Positions 16,450 through 25,197 of a DNA stretch of 64,000 nucleotides are shown one piece after another. A program made the position numbers and the translations under genes. The stretch covers positions 38,374-102,373 of the forward strand of contig JAVHLY010000006.1 of NCBI GenBank assembly GCA_031081585.1, read 5' to 3'. Positions within the stretch are counted from its first letter, which is position 1, and each line of letters starts with the position of its first letter. Under the pieces are notes generated by a model. It made no database searches. It had not been told where the DNA came from and worked only from the letters and a program-made list of their open reading frames with translations. This DNA is from Armatimonadota bacterium (GTDB lineage Bacteria > Sysuimicrobiota > Sysuimicrobiia > Sysuimicrobiales > Humicultoraceae).

Positions 16450-17379
16450 TCACGGGCCCGACAGGCGCAGGCGTGGGTCGAGGGCGTCGCGGATGGCGTC
16501 GCCCAGCAGGTTGAAGCCCAGCACCGTGACCATGATGGCCAGTCCCGGGAAGACCACCGTGTGCGGGGCCAGCCGCAGGTACTGACGCGCGCTGCTCAGC
16601 ATCGCTCCCCACTCCGCCGCCGGGGGCTGCGCGCCTAGCCCCAGGAAGCCCAACGCCGCCGCCGAGAGGATCGCGCCGGCGATCTGCAGCGTCGCCTGCA
16701 CGATGATCACCGCCAGCGTGTTGGGGAGGACATGCCGGGCCAGGATGCGCACCGGGGTGGCCCCCAGAGCCCGCGCCGCTTCCACGAACTCCTGGGCCCG
16801 CAGGGAGAGGACCTGACCGCGCACCAGGCGGGCATAAGTGGGGACGCTCACGATGCCCACCGCCACCATCACCTGCACGAGCCCCACCCCCAGGATGGCC
16901 ACGAGGATGATGGCCAGCAGGATCCCCGGGAAGGCCAGCATCACGTCCACCACCCGCTGCACGATCAGGTCGGTCCACCCGCCGAAGTAGCCGGAGAGCG
17001 CGCCGAGCGGCACCCCGGCACTGACTCCGATGGCGACGGCGATCACCCCGATGAGGAGCGAGAGGCGGGCGCCGTAGATCAGGCGGCTCAATACGTCCCG
17101 GCCCAGCTCGTCCCGACCGAGCAGCGCTGACCGTCCCGGCGGCTCCAGGCTGCGCTCCAGCGCCGGCTCGTAGGGGTCCTCGGGGGCGAGCAGGGGCGCC
17201 AGCAGCCCGGTCACCAGGAAGACCAGCAGGATGATCCCCCCGGCCAGCCCGGCCCGGTTGCGGACGAGCTGGCGCCAGACCGCCGCCCCCCGCGTGACGC
17301 GACCCCAGCGCACTGCCGGGACGGACCCGGTGGCGGGCAGCCGGACGGCGCGGACGGTGCGCACTGAGGGGTCACTCAT
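16450..17379 (-). CDS. Peptide-type ABC transporter permease (DppC/OppC-like), system 1
   Basis: This 309-residue permease has an N-terminal cytoplasmic stretch, a first membrane helix (GLAGGIILLVFLVTGLLAPL) and five more in the BPD_transp_1 domain. The DppC signature LLGRDELGRDVLSRLIYGARLSLLIG and the EAA loop EAARALGATPVRILARHVLPN that contacts the ATPase are present. It overlaps the DppB-like gene by 8 bases. It should form the membrane channel with that partner for a di- or oligopeptide. ATPase genes are missing nearby. Confidence 0.93.
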   Translation of the reverse strand: MSDPSVRTVRAVRLPATGSVPAVRWGRVTRGAAVWRQLVRNRAGLAGGIILLVFLVTGLLAPLLAPEDPYEPALERSLEPPGRSALLGRDELGRDVLSRLIYGARLSLLIGVIAVAIGVSAGVPLGALSGYFGGWTDLIVQRVVDVMLAFPGILLAIILVAILGVGLVQVMVAVGIVSVPTYARLVRGQVLSLRAQEFVEAARALGATPVRILARHVLPNTLAVIIVQATLQIAGAILSAAALGFLGLGAQPPAAEWGAMLSSARQYLRLAPHTVVFPGLAIMVTVLGFNLLGDAIRDALDPRLRLSGP

Positions 17380-18292
17380 AGCGGATGCGCGGGTCCACCA
17401 GCGCGTAGAGCAAGTCCACCACCAGATTCACCAGGACGAAGGAGAGGGCCACGAGCAGCACCGCCCCCTGCACCACCGGGTAGTCGCGGTTCAGCGTGGC
17501 GTCCACCATGAGACGGCCGATCCCCGACCAGGCGAAGACGCTCTCCGTGAGCACGGCCCCGCTCAGCAGCGTCCCCGTCTGCAGCCCCACGACGGTGATG
17601 ACCGGGATGAGCGCGTTGCACAGGGCGTGACGGTTGATGACGACGCGCTCCGCCAGCCCCTTGGCCCGGGCGGTGCGGATGTAGTCGGCGCGCAGCACCT
17701 CCAGCATGGCCGACCGGGTCATGCGCGCGATGATCGCCGCCGAGGTGAAGCCCAGCGCGGCGGCCGGCAGGACCAGGTGGGCCAGGGAGTCGCTCCCCAC
17801 CGCCGGCAGCCAGTTGAGCCAGACCGCGAAGACCAGGATGAGCATGAGGCCGGACCAGTAGATGGGCATGGAGAGCCCGGCGAGCGCCACCACCATCACG
17901 GCGGTGTCGACGAGGGAGTAGGGGCGGACGGCCGAGACCACCCCGGCGGTGACGCCCACGGTGGTCGCCACCAGCATTCCCGCAGCGGCCAAGCGCAGCG
18001 TGTTGGGGATCCGGTGGGCCAGCTCCTCGGTGACGGGGGCCCGGGAGCGGACCGACCGACCCAGGTCCCCCCGCAGCAGCCCGGCCATGAAGTCGGCGAA
18101 CTGGACCAGCAGCGGCCGGTCCAACCCGAGATCCCGGCGGATGCCCTCGACCAGCTCGCGGGTGGCCTGCTGCCCGGCCATGATCTGGGCCGGGTCGCCC
18201 GGCACGATGCGGACCATGACGAAGACGACGAAGGCCACCCCGAACAGGACGGGGACGGTCAGCAGGAGGCGCTTGACGATGTACCGCCACAT
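17372..18292 (-). CDS. Peptide-type ABC transporter permease (DppB/OppB-like), system 1
   Basis: The 306-residue permease begins WRYIVKRLLLTVPVLFGVAFVVF, the typical DppB first helix, followed by MVRIVPGDPAQIMAG. Six membrane helices and the EAA motif (RTARAKGLAERVVINRHALCNALIPV, seen in parts) place it in the DppB/OppB family. It heads the permease pair and lies 96 bases after the binding-protein gene, with two hairpins in between that may set the expression ratio. Confidence 0.93.
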   Translation of the reverse strand: MWRYIVKRLLLTVPVLFGVAFVVFVMVRIVPGDPAQIMAGQQATRELVEGIRRDLGLDRPLLVQFADFMAGLLRGDLGRSVRSRAPVTEELAHRIPNTLRLAAAGMLVATTVGVTAGVVSAVRPYSLVDTAVMVVALAGLSMPIYWSGLMLILVFAVWLNWLPAVGSDSLAHLVLPAAALGFTSAAIIARMTRSAMLEVLRADYIRTARAKGLAERVVINRHALCNALIPVITVVGLQTGTLLSGAVLTESVFAWSGIGRLMVDATLNRDYPVVQGAVLLVALSFVLVNLVVDLLYALVDPRIRYE

Positions 18293-18299
18293 CGCCCTA

Positions 18300-18366
18300 A
18301 CAACGACATATCTCCGTTGTCAGGCCCCGGAGACCAGCGGGGGCGGGGTCACCCCCCGCCCCCGCT
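18300..18366 (-). other. Two intercistronic hairpins between binding-protein and permease genes
   Basis: The first is ACAACG/CGTTGT (18300-18305, 18315-18320) around 9 bases. The second is a perfect 13-bp stem, AGCGGGGGCGGGG (18336-18348) against CCCCGCCCCCGCT (18354-18366), with a 5-base loop. No T-tract follows. Such structures behind binding-protein genes often stabilise the upstream mRNA or partly terminate transcription. Confidence 0.55.
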
Positions 18367-18388
18367 CCCTGCCGGTGCCCGCCGGCAG

Positions 18389-19936
18389 TCAACGGCGGAA
18401 GAAACCCTGCATGGCCACCAGCCGCTCCGCCGGGTGCATGTAGACGTTCTGCACCTCGGCCCGGTAGGCGGTGACCTGCGACTCGCTGTGGAGGAAGATC
18501 CAGGGCGCGTCCTCCATGATGAGCGCCATCGCCTCGCGGTAGATCCGGTTCCGCTCCGCCTGGTCGAGCGTGGTGCGGCCCCGGTCGAGGAGCGCGTCCA
18601 CCTGGGGGTTGCGGTAGAAGCCCCGGTTGAAGCCGGCCGGCGGCCACTGGCTGGAGTGGAAGAGGTTGTACAGCCCGTAGTCGGCGTCGCCGGTCACCGT
18701 CCCCCACCCCAGCATGTACATCTGGTGGGTGGCCTCGGCCTGGGGCTTGTTCGTGAAGGCGACGAGGGAGCCGATGTCCATGGGCACGAGCTCGACCTCG
18801 ACGCCGACGCGGCGCAGCAGGCCCTGGATGGCCGCGGCAATCTCGGCGTCCCGGATGTAGCGCGCCACCGGGTGGTGGAGGGTGGCCCGGAAGCCGTTGG
18901 GGTAGCCGGCCTCGGCCAGGAGCTGGCGGGCCCGCTCCACGTTGTACTCGTAGGTCATGATCCTGGCGTAGCCGGCCACACCGGGCGCGATGGGCGCGTC
19001 GGAGACGCGTGCCGTCCCGCCGAGGATGGCCCGGACGATCGCCTCCTTGTTGATGGCGTAGTTCAGCGCCTGCCGGACGCGGCGGTTGTTGAAAGGCGGG
19101 CGGGTGACGTTGAAGCCGATGAAGATCGTCCGCAGGCTCGTCTGCACCTCCACCCGCAGCGCCCGGTTGGCGCGCAACCGCTCCACGTCGCGCGGCGGGA
19201 CGCGCTTGGCGATGTGCACCGCCCCGCTCTCCACGGCGGCCACGCGGGCGCCGTCGTCGGGGATGACGCGCCACTGGATCGCGTCGAAGTGCCCCTTCTC
19301 GCCCCAGTACTCCTCAAAGCGGGTCACGGTGATGCGGTCGCCGCGGACCCACTCCCGGAAGCGGTAGGGGCCCGTGCCCACGGGGTTGCGGGCGTACTCG
19401 TCCGGCCCCAGGCGCTCGATGGCGGTGGGACTCTGCATGCAGACCCCGCCGTGAGTGAGGTTGAGGACGAGTGGGGCGAACGGAGCGTTGGTGAGCAGGA
19501 CGAGCGTGTTCGCATCCAGGGCCACGACCTGCGTCACCCGGTCGATCAGCGATCGGAACGATGCCCGGGTGGCGGGGTCGAGCACCCGGTCGAGGTTCCA
19601 CTTGGCCGCCTGCGCGTTGAAGGGCGTGCCGTCATGGAAGCGCACGGTGGGGCGCAGCCGGATGGTCAGCCGGCGCCCGTCGGGGGAGAAGGTGAAGGCC
19701 GTGGCCAGCCGCGGCTCCACGCGGCCTTCCGGGCTGAGCCAGAAGAGCGTCTCGCAGATGTGCTCCATGCGCTCGGCTGTGGGCGAGTCGGTGTAGCGGT
19801 GGCCGTCTAGCGTGGTGGCGTCGCTCCCCTCGGCGATGATCAAGGTACCGCCGCGGGCGGGCGCGGGAGCGGCTCCCGCGACGGCACCGGCCGCCAGCAT
19901 CGCGAACGCGAGCAGACAGACCGCGAGTACTCTCAT
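18389..19936 (-). CDS. Peptide ABC transporter substrate-binding protein, system 1
   Basis: This 515-residue SBP_bac_5 (cluster C) protein starts with a signal peptide (VLAVCLLAFAMLAAGAVAGA). Family segments are GGTLIIAEGSDATTLDGHRYTDSP, RPTVRFHDGTPFNAQAAKWNLDRVLDP seen in parts, VGTGPYRFREWVRGD, VRQALNYAINKEAI and EAGYPNGFRATLHHP. It binds the substrate outside the membrane and delivers it to the two downstream permeases. A GGGGAGGAA Shine-Dalgarno precedes the ATG by about 11 bases. The family also includes nickel, glutathione and plant-compound binders, so peptide is the default guess. Confidence 0.9.
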   Translation of the reverse strand: MRVLAVCLLAFAMLAAGAVAGAAPAPARGGTLIIAEGSDATTLDGHRYTDSPTAERMEHICETLFWLSPEGRVEPRLATAFTFSPDGRRLTIRLRPTVRFHDGTPFNAQAAKWNLDRVLDPATRASFRSLIDRVTQVVALDANTLVLLTNAPFAPLVLNLTHGGVCMQSPTAIERLGPDEYARNPVGTGPYRFREWVRGDRITVTRFEEYWGEKGHFDAIQWRVIPDDGARVAAVESGAVHIAKRVPPRDVERLRANRALRVEVQTSLRTIFIGFNVTRPPFNNRRVRQALNYAINKEAIVRAILGGTARVSDAPIAPGVAGYARIMTYEYNVERARQLLAEAGYPNGFRATLHHPVARYIRDAEIAAAIQGLLRRVGVEVELVPMDIGSLVAFTNKPQAEATHQMYMLGWGTVTGDADYGLYNLFHSSQWPPAGFNRGFYRNPQVDALLDRGRTTLDQAERNRIYREAMALIMEDAPWIFLHSESQVTAYRAEVQNVYMHPAERLVAMQGFFRR

Positions 19937-20103
19937 CCCGACCGATTCCTCCCCGTCGCCCGGCCCCGGCCGGGGCGGGCACTCACGATCGATACGTTGG
20001 GTCCCTGCCGTGAGGTGAACCCAGCCTGGCTTGTTCGCCTGCCAGGGCGACTTCCCCTCTTGACGCCCGGGCCGCGAGGTCCGGTCGCGTCGGCACTGGG
20101 GCC

Positions 20104-20757
20104 TCAGGCCTCCTCCCCCACCCCGGCCGGACGGGATCGGCGGTGCCGCCACACCTCCAGGGCCAGGGGGACCAGGGAGGCCGCGACGATGAGCAGCACC
20201 GCCACGCTGAAGTTGCGCTCCACCCAGGGGAGGGTGCCGAAGAGGTAGCCGCCGACCACGAAGAGGGCTACCCACACCACCCCGCCCGCGACGTTGTAGA
20301 GGAGAAAACGAGGGTAGGTCATCCGGCCGATGCCGGCCACGAAGGGGGCGAAGGTGCGCACCACCGGGACGAAGCGGGCCAGGATGATCGTGGCCGCCCC
20401 GTACTTCTCGTAGAACCGGTGCGTCCGCTCCAGGTGCTCCCGCCGGAAGAGGCGGGAGCGCTCTTGGCGGAAGACCCGCGGCCCCACGTGGTAGCCGGCC
20501 CAGTAGTTCACCGTGTCGCCGAGGATGGCAGCGGCCGCCAGCCCCACCAGCAGGACGCCCAGGTCGAGGGTGCCGCGCGCGGCGAAGGTGCCGAGCGCGA
20601 AGAGCAGCGAGTCGCCCGGCAGGAAGGGCGTGGCCACGAACCCGGTCTCGGCGAAGACCACCAGGAAGACGATGGCGTAGGTCCAGGTCCCGTAGGTGAG
20701 GAGGAGCGTGTCCAGGTGGCGGTCCAGGTGGAGGAGGTAGTCCAGCAGCGTCGTCAC
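20104..20757 (-). CDS. DedA family membrane protein
   Basis: The 217-residue membrane protein has the DedA/SNARE-associated core: FAETGFVATPFLPGDSLLFALG, NYWAGYHVGPRVF, FYEKYGAATIILARFVPVVRTFAPFVAG (seen in parts) and GGVVWVALFVVGGYLFG. These match the E/D..P.P.E..L and F.R..P..R motifs of the family. DedA proteins are thought to scramble or translocate lipids such as undecaprenyl phosphate and to support proton-motive force. The GTG start comes 7 bases after the thioesterase stop, so it is co-transcribed with the M20 and thioesterase genes. Confidence 0.92.
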   Translation of the reverse strand: MTTLLDYLLHLDRHLDTLLLTYGTWTYAIVFLVVFAETGFVATPFLPGDSLLFALGTFAARGTLDLGVLLVGLAAAAILGDTVNYWAGYHVGPRVFRQERSRLFRREHLERTHRFYEKYGAATIILARFVPVVRTFAPFVAGIGRMTYPRFLLYNVAGGVVWVALFVVGGYLFGTLPWVERNFSVAVLLIVAASLVPLALEVWRHRRSRPAGVGEEA

Positions 20758-20764
20758 GGTACGG

Positions 20765-21784
20765 TCATACCCCCATCCCTGGCCGCAGCCCCCCGGCGAT
20801 CCCCGGCTCCGGGGCCCCGCCGCCCCCGCGCAGCCCTGCCAGGCGGGCCTGCCGGGCCTGCCGCCGCTCCGCCGCCGCCTGCCAGCGCCGCCGCTCCGCC
20901 GCCGTCCGGGGCTCGTAGGGCGGGAGCGGTGCCGGCCGCCCGTCGGGGCCCACGTGCACGGCGGTGAGGAAGGCGGTGCAGGTGTGGCGCAGCTCCCCCG
21001 TGCGCGGGTTCTCCGCCAGCACCTTTACGCCGATCTCCATGGAGGTGCGGCCGACATAGTTGATGGCCGTGCGGTAGGTGACGATCTCCCCCACGAAGAT
21101 CGGCGCGTAGAAGTCGAGCGCGTCCAGGGAGGCGGTGACGACCGGCCCGCGGGCGTAGCGCACGGCCTGGATGGAGGCGCACTCGTCCAGCTGCTGCAGC
21201 AGCGTCCCGGCGAAGAGCATGTTCGCGCCGACGGCATCCTCGGGGAAGACCAGGCGGGAGACCTCGGCGGCGAAGCGCAGCTCCTCCGGCTCGGCGGCCA
21301 CGTCCCGGGCGCGCTGGCGGCGGTCGGCCAGGCGTTGCATCCGCGCCGCCTTGCGGGCGCGGGCCCGCTCCGCCAGCTCCCGCTCCTCTGCGGTGGCCGG
21401 CTCCACCGCCGCCCCCACCGGCCGCGGCCGGCCGCCGTCGTCCACGGCCACGAGGACCAGGTGGGCCGTGGTGGCGCGGCGCCGCTCCCCGGTGCGCGGC
21501 TGCTCCGCCTCCACCTCCACGCCCACCTCCATGGACGCCCGCCCCACGTGCTCCACCTGCGCCCGCAGGACCACCAGGTCGCCCACGCGCACCGGGGCGA
21601 GGAAGTCGAGGTCGTCCATGCTGCCGAGCACCACGTTGCCGCGGGCCAGCCGCATGGCCACCAGCGTGGCCGCCGAGGCGATCCAGGCCATCATCCGGCC
21701 GCCGAAGAGGTTGCCGTAGAGGTTGCCGTGCTCCGGCAGGACGAGGTGGACGACCTCCTGCCGGGTCTCGGCGATGGACGGCAT
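20765..21784 (-). CDS. Double-hotdog acyl-CoA thioesterase
   Basis: The 339-residue protein contains two tandem hotdog domains (about residues 5-125 and 165-290). Each has the acyl-CoA thioesterase signature: GNLYGNLFGGRMMAWIASAA and GANMLFAGTLLQQLDECAS, then LDFLAPVRVGDLV and LDFYAPIFVGEIV, then a VGRASMEVGV / VGRTSMEIGV strand. The repeat reflects an internal duplication, as in Acot/BACH enzymes. An Arg/Ala-rich linker (125-160) and tail (295-325) are predicted helical. The ATG shares one base with the preceding M20 stop (TGATG), giving tight coupling. Confidence 0.9.
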   Translation of the reverse strand: MPSIAETRQEVVHLVLPEHGNLYGNLFGGRMMAWIASAATLVAMRLARGNVVLGSMDDLDFLAPVRVGDLVVLRAQVEHVGRASMEVGVEVEAEQPRTGERRRATTAHLVLVAVDDGGRPRPVGAAVEPATAEERELAERARARKAARMQRLADRRQRARDVAAEPEELRFAAEVSRLVFPEDAVGANMLFAGTLLQQLDECASIQAVRYARGPVVTASLDALDFYAPIFVGEIVTYRTAINYVGRTSMEIGVKVLAENPRTGELRHTCTAFLTAVHVGPDGRPAPLPPYEPRTAAERRRWQAAAERRQARQARLAGLRGGGGAPEPGIAGGLRPGMGV

Positions 21785-23172
21785 CAGGCAGGCCGCCCTG
21801 GGAGCCCTGCGCTGCCCAGCAGCTCCATGAAGCGGATCACCGTCTCGATCCCCTGGTAGAAGTTGGGCAGGTGGAACTTCTCGTTGGGGGCGTGCAGGTT
21901 GTCGTCCGGCAGCCCGAAGCCCATGAGCACCGCCGGGGCCTTCAGCGCGTTCACGAAGGCGGCCACCACCGGGACGCTGCCCCCCTCGCGCATGTAGACC
22001 GGCGGCCGGCCCACCACCTCCTCGAGCGCCCGGGCGGCCAGGCGCACCGGTGGGGCGTCCGGCGAGACCTGCACGGGGTCGCCCAGCGACAGCGCCCGCA
22101 CCTCGGTGCGCACCCCCGGCGGGGTGAGCGCCTGCACCCGCCGGGTGAAGGCGCGCAGGATCGTCGCCGGGCGCTGCCGCGGCACCAGGCGCATGCTGAT
22201 CTTCGCCACCGCCCGCGCGGGGATCACCGTCTTGGCGCCGGGGCCGGTGAAGCCGCCGGCGATGCCGTGCACCTCCAGCGTGGGGCGGACCCAGCGACGC
22301 TCCAAAATGGAGTACCCGTCCTCGCCGGGGGCCGCGTCCACCCCGAGGTGCGCCAGGTAGGCCTGCTCGTCGAACCCCAGGCGCTCCCAGGCCTCCCGTT
22401 CCTCGGGGGCGGGCGGCTCCACCGCGGCGTAGTAGCGGGGGATGGTCACCCGTCCCCGCCGGTCCTTCAGCCCGGCGACGATGCGCGCCAGCGCCTCGAC
22501 GGGATTGGGGGCCGCGCCACCGTACTGGCCGGAGTGGAGGTCGTGGCGCGCGCCCCGCGCTTCGACCTCCGTGTAGATCAGCCCGCGCAGCCCGGTCACG
22601 AGCGCCGGAACACCCGGGGCCCAGTACTGCCCGTCGCAGACCAGCGCCGCGTCGGCGGCCAGCTGCCGGCGGTGGCGCGGCACGTACTCCACCACCCGCG
22701 GGCTGCCGATCTCCTCCTCGCCTTCGATGAAGACCTTCACGTTCACGGGTAGGGTCCCCGTGGCGCGCAGCAGCGACTCGATGGCGAAGAGCTGCAGCAT
22801 CAGCTGCCCCTTGTCGTCCGACGCCCCCCGCGCGTAGAGATCCTCCCCGCGCACGGTGGGCTCGAAGGGCGGCGTCTCCCACAGCTCCAGCGGGTCGGGC
22901 GGCTGGACGTCGTAGTGGCCGTAGCACAGCAGTGTGGGCCTGCCCTCGGCGCCCAGCCACTCGCCGTAGACGATGGGGTGGTCGCCGCTCGGGATCACGC
23001 GCGCGCTGAAGCCCAGGTCGGCCAGGCGGTGGCACAGCCAGGCGGCGGCGCGTTCCAGGTCGGGACGGTGCTCGGGGAGCGTGCTGACGGTGGGGATGCG
23101 GATGAGGTCCTTCAGCTCCTCCAGGAACCGGGCGCGGTGCTCTCGGGCGTAGGCTCGGGCGTCCGTGACCAT
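21784..23172 (-). CDS. M20 family dipeptidase (CNDP/PepV-like)
   Basis: The 462-residue metallopeptidase has the M20 dipeptidase pattern: LLCYGHYDVQPPDPLELW (zinc His and catalytic Asp), YARGASDDKGQLM (bridging Asp), VFIEGEEEIGSP (catalytic Glu) and HDLHSGQYGGAAPNPVEAL in the lid. C-terminal YMREGGSVPVVAAF and HAPNEKFHLPNF complete it. It probably hydrolyses dipeptides brought in by the neighbouring peptide transporters. The ATG has GGAGG 5-7 bases upstream, which decides it. It lies 150 bases after system 2 dppC and starts a coupled M20-thioesterase-DedA set. Confidence 0.93.
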   Translation of the reverse strand: MVTDARAYAREHRARFLEELKDLIRIPTVSTLPEHRPDLERAAAWLCHRLADLGFSARVIPSGDHPIVYGEWLGAEGRPTLLCYGHYDVQPPDPLELWETPPFEPTVRGEDLYARGASDDKGQLMLQLFAIESLLRATGTLPVNVKVFIEGEEEIGSPRVVEYVPRHRRQLAADAALVCDGQYWAPGVPALVTGLRGLIYTEVEARGARHDLHSGQYGGAAPNPVEALARIVAGLKDRRGRVTIPRYYAAVEPPAPEEREAWERLGFDEQAYLAHLGVDAAPGEDGYSILERRWVRPTLEVHGIAGGFTGPGAKTVIPARAVAKISMRLVPRQRPATILRAFTRRVQALTPPGVRTEVRALSLGDPVQVSPDAPPVRLAARALEEVVGRPPVYMREGGSVPVVAAFVNALKAPAVLMGFGLPDDNLHAPNEKFHLPNFYQGIETVIRFMELLGSAGLPGRPA

Positions 23173-23322
23173 CGTGACCTCCGGGTCGGACTGAGATGCG
23201 GAGCCGGCGACGGGCCGGCCGCCCCTGGAACCGTGGGCCACAGGGGAGTTCGCTGGAGGGGCGGGTTGCCCTCCCCGTCAGGGCAGGGTGACCCGCCTCG
23301 TCAAAGCGGGTGCCTCGACCTT

Positions 23323-24219
23323 TCAGGCCCGCAGGACCGTGCGCGGGTCGAGCGCGTCGCGCAGCCCGTCCCCGAGTAGGTTGAAGGCCATCACCGCCAG
23401 GAAGATCGCCAGCCCCGGGAAGGTGGCGATGAACCAGTAGGAGAGCAGGTAGGTCTGCCCTTCACCCAGCATTGTCCCCCACTCCGGGGTGGGCGGCCGG
23501 ACGCCCAGGCCGAGGAAGCCCAACCCGGCGGCCGTCAGGATGGCGGTGCCCAGCTGGAGCGTGGACTGGACGATCACGGGCGCGACCGAGTTGGGCAGCA
23601 CGTGCCGCGCCAGGACCCGCCACTCGGGAGCGCCGAGCGCCCGGGCCGCCTCGATGAACGTCTCCTCCCGCAGGGAGAGGGTGACCCCCCGCACCAGCCG
23701 GACGTAGACGGGGACCGCCGCCACCGCCACCGAGACCACGACGTTCGTCACCCCGACCCCCAGCACGGCGATGAGGGTGAGGGCCAGGAGGAAGCCGGGG
23801 AAGGCCAGGAGCAGGTCGATGATGCGCTGGACCGCCATGTCTACCATGCCGCCGAAGTAGCCCGAGACCAGGCCGATGGGCACACCCACCGCAGCAGCCA
23901 GGAGCACGGCGAGCAGGCCGATGAGCAGCGAGAGGCGTCCGCCATAGGCGACCCGGGTGAGGATGTCGCGGCCGAGCTGGTCGGTCCCCATCGGGTGGGG
24001 CCACGACGGCGGCTGGAGTACCCGGGTGAAGTCGGCCTCGTTGGGGTCGGCGGGCAGCACCACTGGCGCCAGGACAGACGCGCCGAAGAGGCCCAGCAGG
24101 ATGACGAGCCCGGCCACCGCCGTGCGCCGGCGCCGCAGCCTGACCCAGGCTCCCCGGGCCGGAGCGGGACGCACCAGCAGCAGGGGGAGGTCACTCGTAG
24201 CGAATCCGCGGGTCGACAT
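23323..24219 (-). CDS. Peptide-type ABC transporter permease (DppC-like), system 2
   Basis: The 298-residue product has the DppC layout: a first helix (TAVAGLVILLGLFGASVLAPVV in parts), MGTDQLGRDILTRVAYGGRLSLLIG, and the EAA loop EAARALGAPEWRVLARHVLPNS. It is clearly paralogous to the system 1 permease. The ATG used overlaps the dppB end by 29 bases and lacks a visible Shine-Dalgarno; a GTG at 24174, just beyond the dppB stop, is an alternative. Confidence 0.92.
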   Translation of the reverse strand: MSTRGFATSDLPLLLVRPAPARGAWVRLRRRRTAVAGLVILLGLFGASVLAPVVLPADPNEADFTRVLQPPSWPHPMGTDQLGRDILTRVAYGGRLSLLIGLLAVLLAAAVGVPIGLVSGYFGGMVDMAVQRIIDLLLAFPGFLLALTLIAVLGVGVTNVVVSVAVAAVPVYVRLVRGVTLSLREETFIEAARALGAPEWRVLARHVLPNSVAPVIVQSTLQLGTAILTAAGLGFLGLGVRPPTPEWGTMLGEGQTYLLSYWFIATFPGLAIFLAVMAFNLLGDGLRDALDPRTVLRA

Positions 24220-25111
24220 AGGCGTAGAGCACGTCCACGGTTAGGTTGACCAGGACGAAGGCGAGGGCGAAGAGGAGCACGATCCCCTGGATGACCGGAT
24301 AGTCCCGCGCAGTGATCGCCGAGACCAGCAGCCGGCCGATCCCCGGCCAGGCGAAGGTGGTCTCCGTGAGCACGGCACCGCCGAGGAGCGCACCGAACTG
24401 GAGGCCGACGACCGTGATCACCGGGATGAGGGCGTTGCGCAGCGCGTGCCGCGTCACCACCTGCCGCGGCGGGAGTCCCTTGGCCCGGGCGGTGCGCACA
24501 AAGTCCATGCCCAGGGTCTCCAGCAGGCTGCCGCGCGTCATGCGGGCGATGATGGCGGTGGAGAAGGCGGCCAGGGTCAGCGACGGGAGGATCAGGTGGG
24601 CCGGTCCGCCGTAGCCGCCTGCGGGCAGCCAGCGCAGCCGCACGGCGAACAGCAGCATGAGCATGATCCCCAGCCAGAAGACCGGGACGGAGACGCCGAC
24701 GAGTGCCGCCACCATCACCGCGTAGTCCAGCGGCGAGTTGGCGGTGGTGGCGGAGACGATCCCGGCGACCAGGCCGAAGAGCGTGGCCAGCGCCGTGCTG
24801 GTCACCGCCAGGGTCACCGTGGCCCGCAGCCGGCTGCCGATCTCCGCCGCCACCGGCGTGCGAGTGGCGGCGGAGATCCCGAGGTCGCCCCGCAGGGCCG
24901 CGCCCAGGAAGCGCAGGTACTGCTCGTGCAGGGGCCGGTGGAGGCCCAGCTCCACGCGCAGCCGCGCCACCTCCTCCTCCGTCGCCAGCAGACCGGCGAT
25001 GAGACGGGCTGGGTCGCCGGGGATGAGCCGGACCATGAGGAAGATGACGACAGTGACGCCGAGCAGCGTCGGCACCGCGTAGAGCAGGCGGCGGAGGATG
25101 TACCGACCCAG
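24191..25111 (-). CDS. Peptide-type ABC transporter permease (DppB-like), system 2, probable CTG start
   Basis: This DppB-family permease has VPTLLGVTVVIFLMVRLIPGDP in its first helix, six membrane segments and an EAA loop. The N-terminal residues GRYILRRLLYA, conserved in the paralogue as WRYIVKRLLLT, are encoded upstream of the first GTG (25075). No ATG, GTG or TTG lies between that GTG and the in-frame stop at 25124. A CTG at 25111 sits 7 bases behind GAGGGGG and gives 306 residues, exactly the length of the system 1 homologue. Starting at 25075 would delete the front of the first helix. Confidence 0.9.
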   Translation of the reverse strand: MGRYILRRLLYAVPTLLGVTVVIFLMVRLIPGDPARLIAGLLATEEEVARLRVELGLHRPLHEQYLRFLGAALRGDLGISAATRTPVAAEIGSRLRATVTLAVTSTALATLFGLVAGIVSATTANSPLDYAVMVAALVGVSVPVFWLGIMLMLLFAVRLRWLPAGGYGGPAHLILPSLTLAAFSTAIIARMTRGSLLETLGMDFVRTARAKGLPPRQVVTRHALRNALIPVITVVGLQFGALLGGAVLTETTFAWPGIGRLLVSAITARDYPVIQGIVLLFALAFVLVNLTVDVLYAYVDPRIRYE

Positions 25112-25197
25112 GACCGGTCCCCCTCATGCCCGGACGGTGCGGGAAGGCGGGCCGCGGCGGCGCCCGCGAACCGACTGTCGCGGTGGCGTCCGGGCGG

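Noticed and set aside
17231..19810. An 859-codon open frame on the plus strand
   Set aside because: It lies antisense to two permeases and a binding protein with clear family motifs; its translation is His/Gln/Arg/Gly-rich low-complexity, typical of mirror frames at 72% GC.
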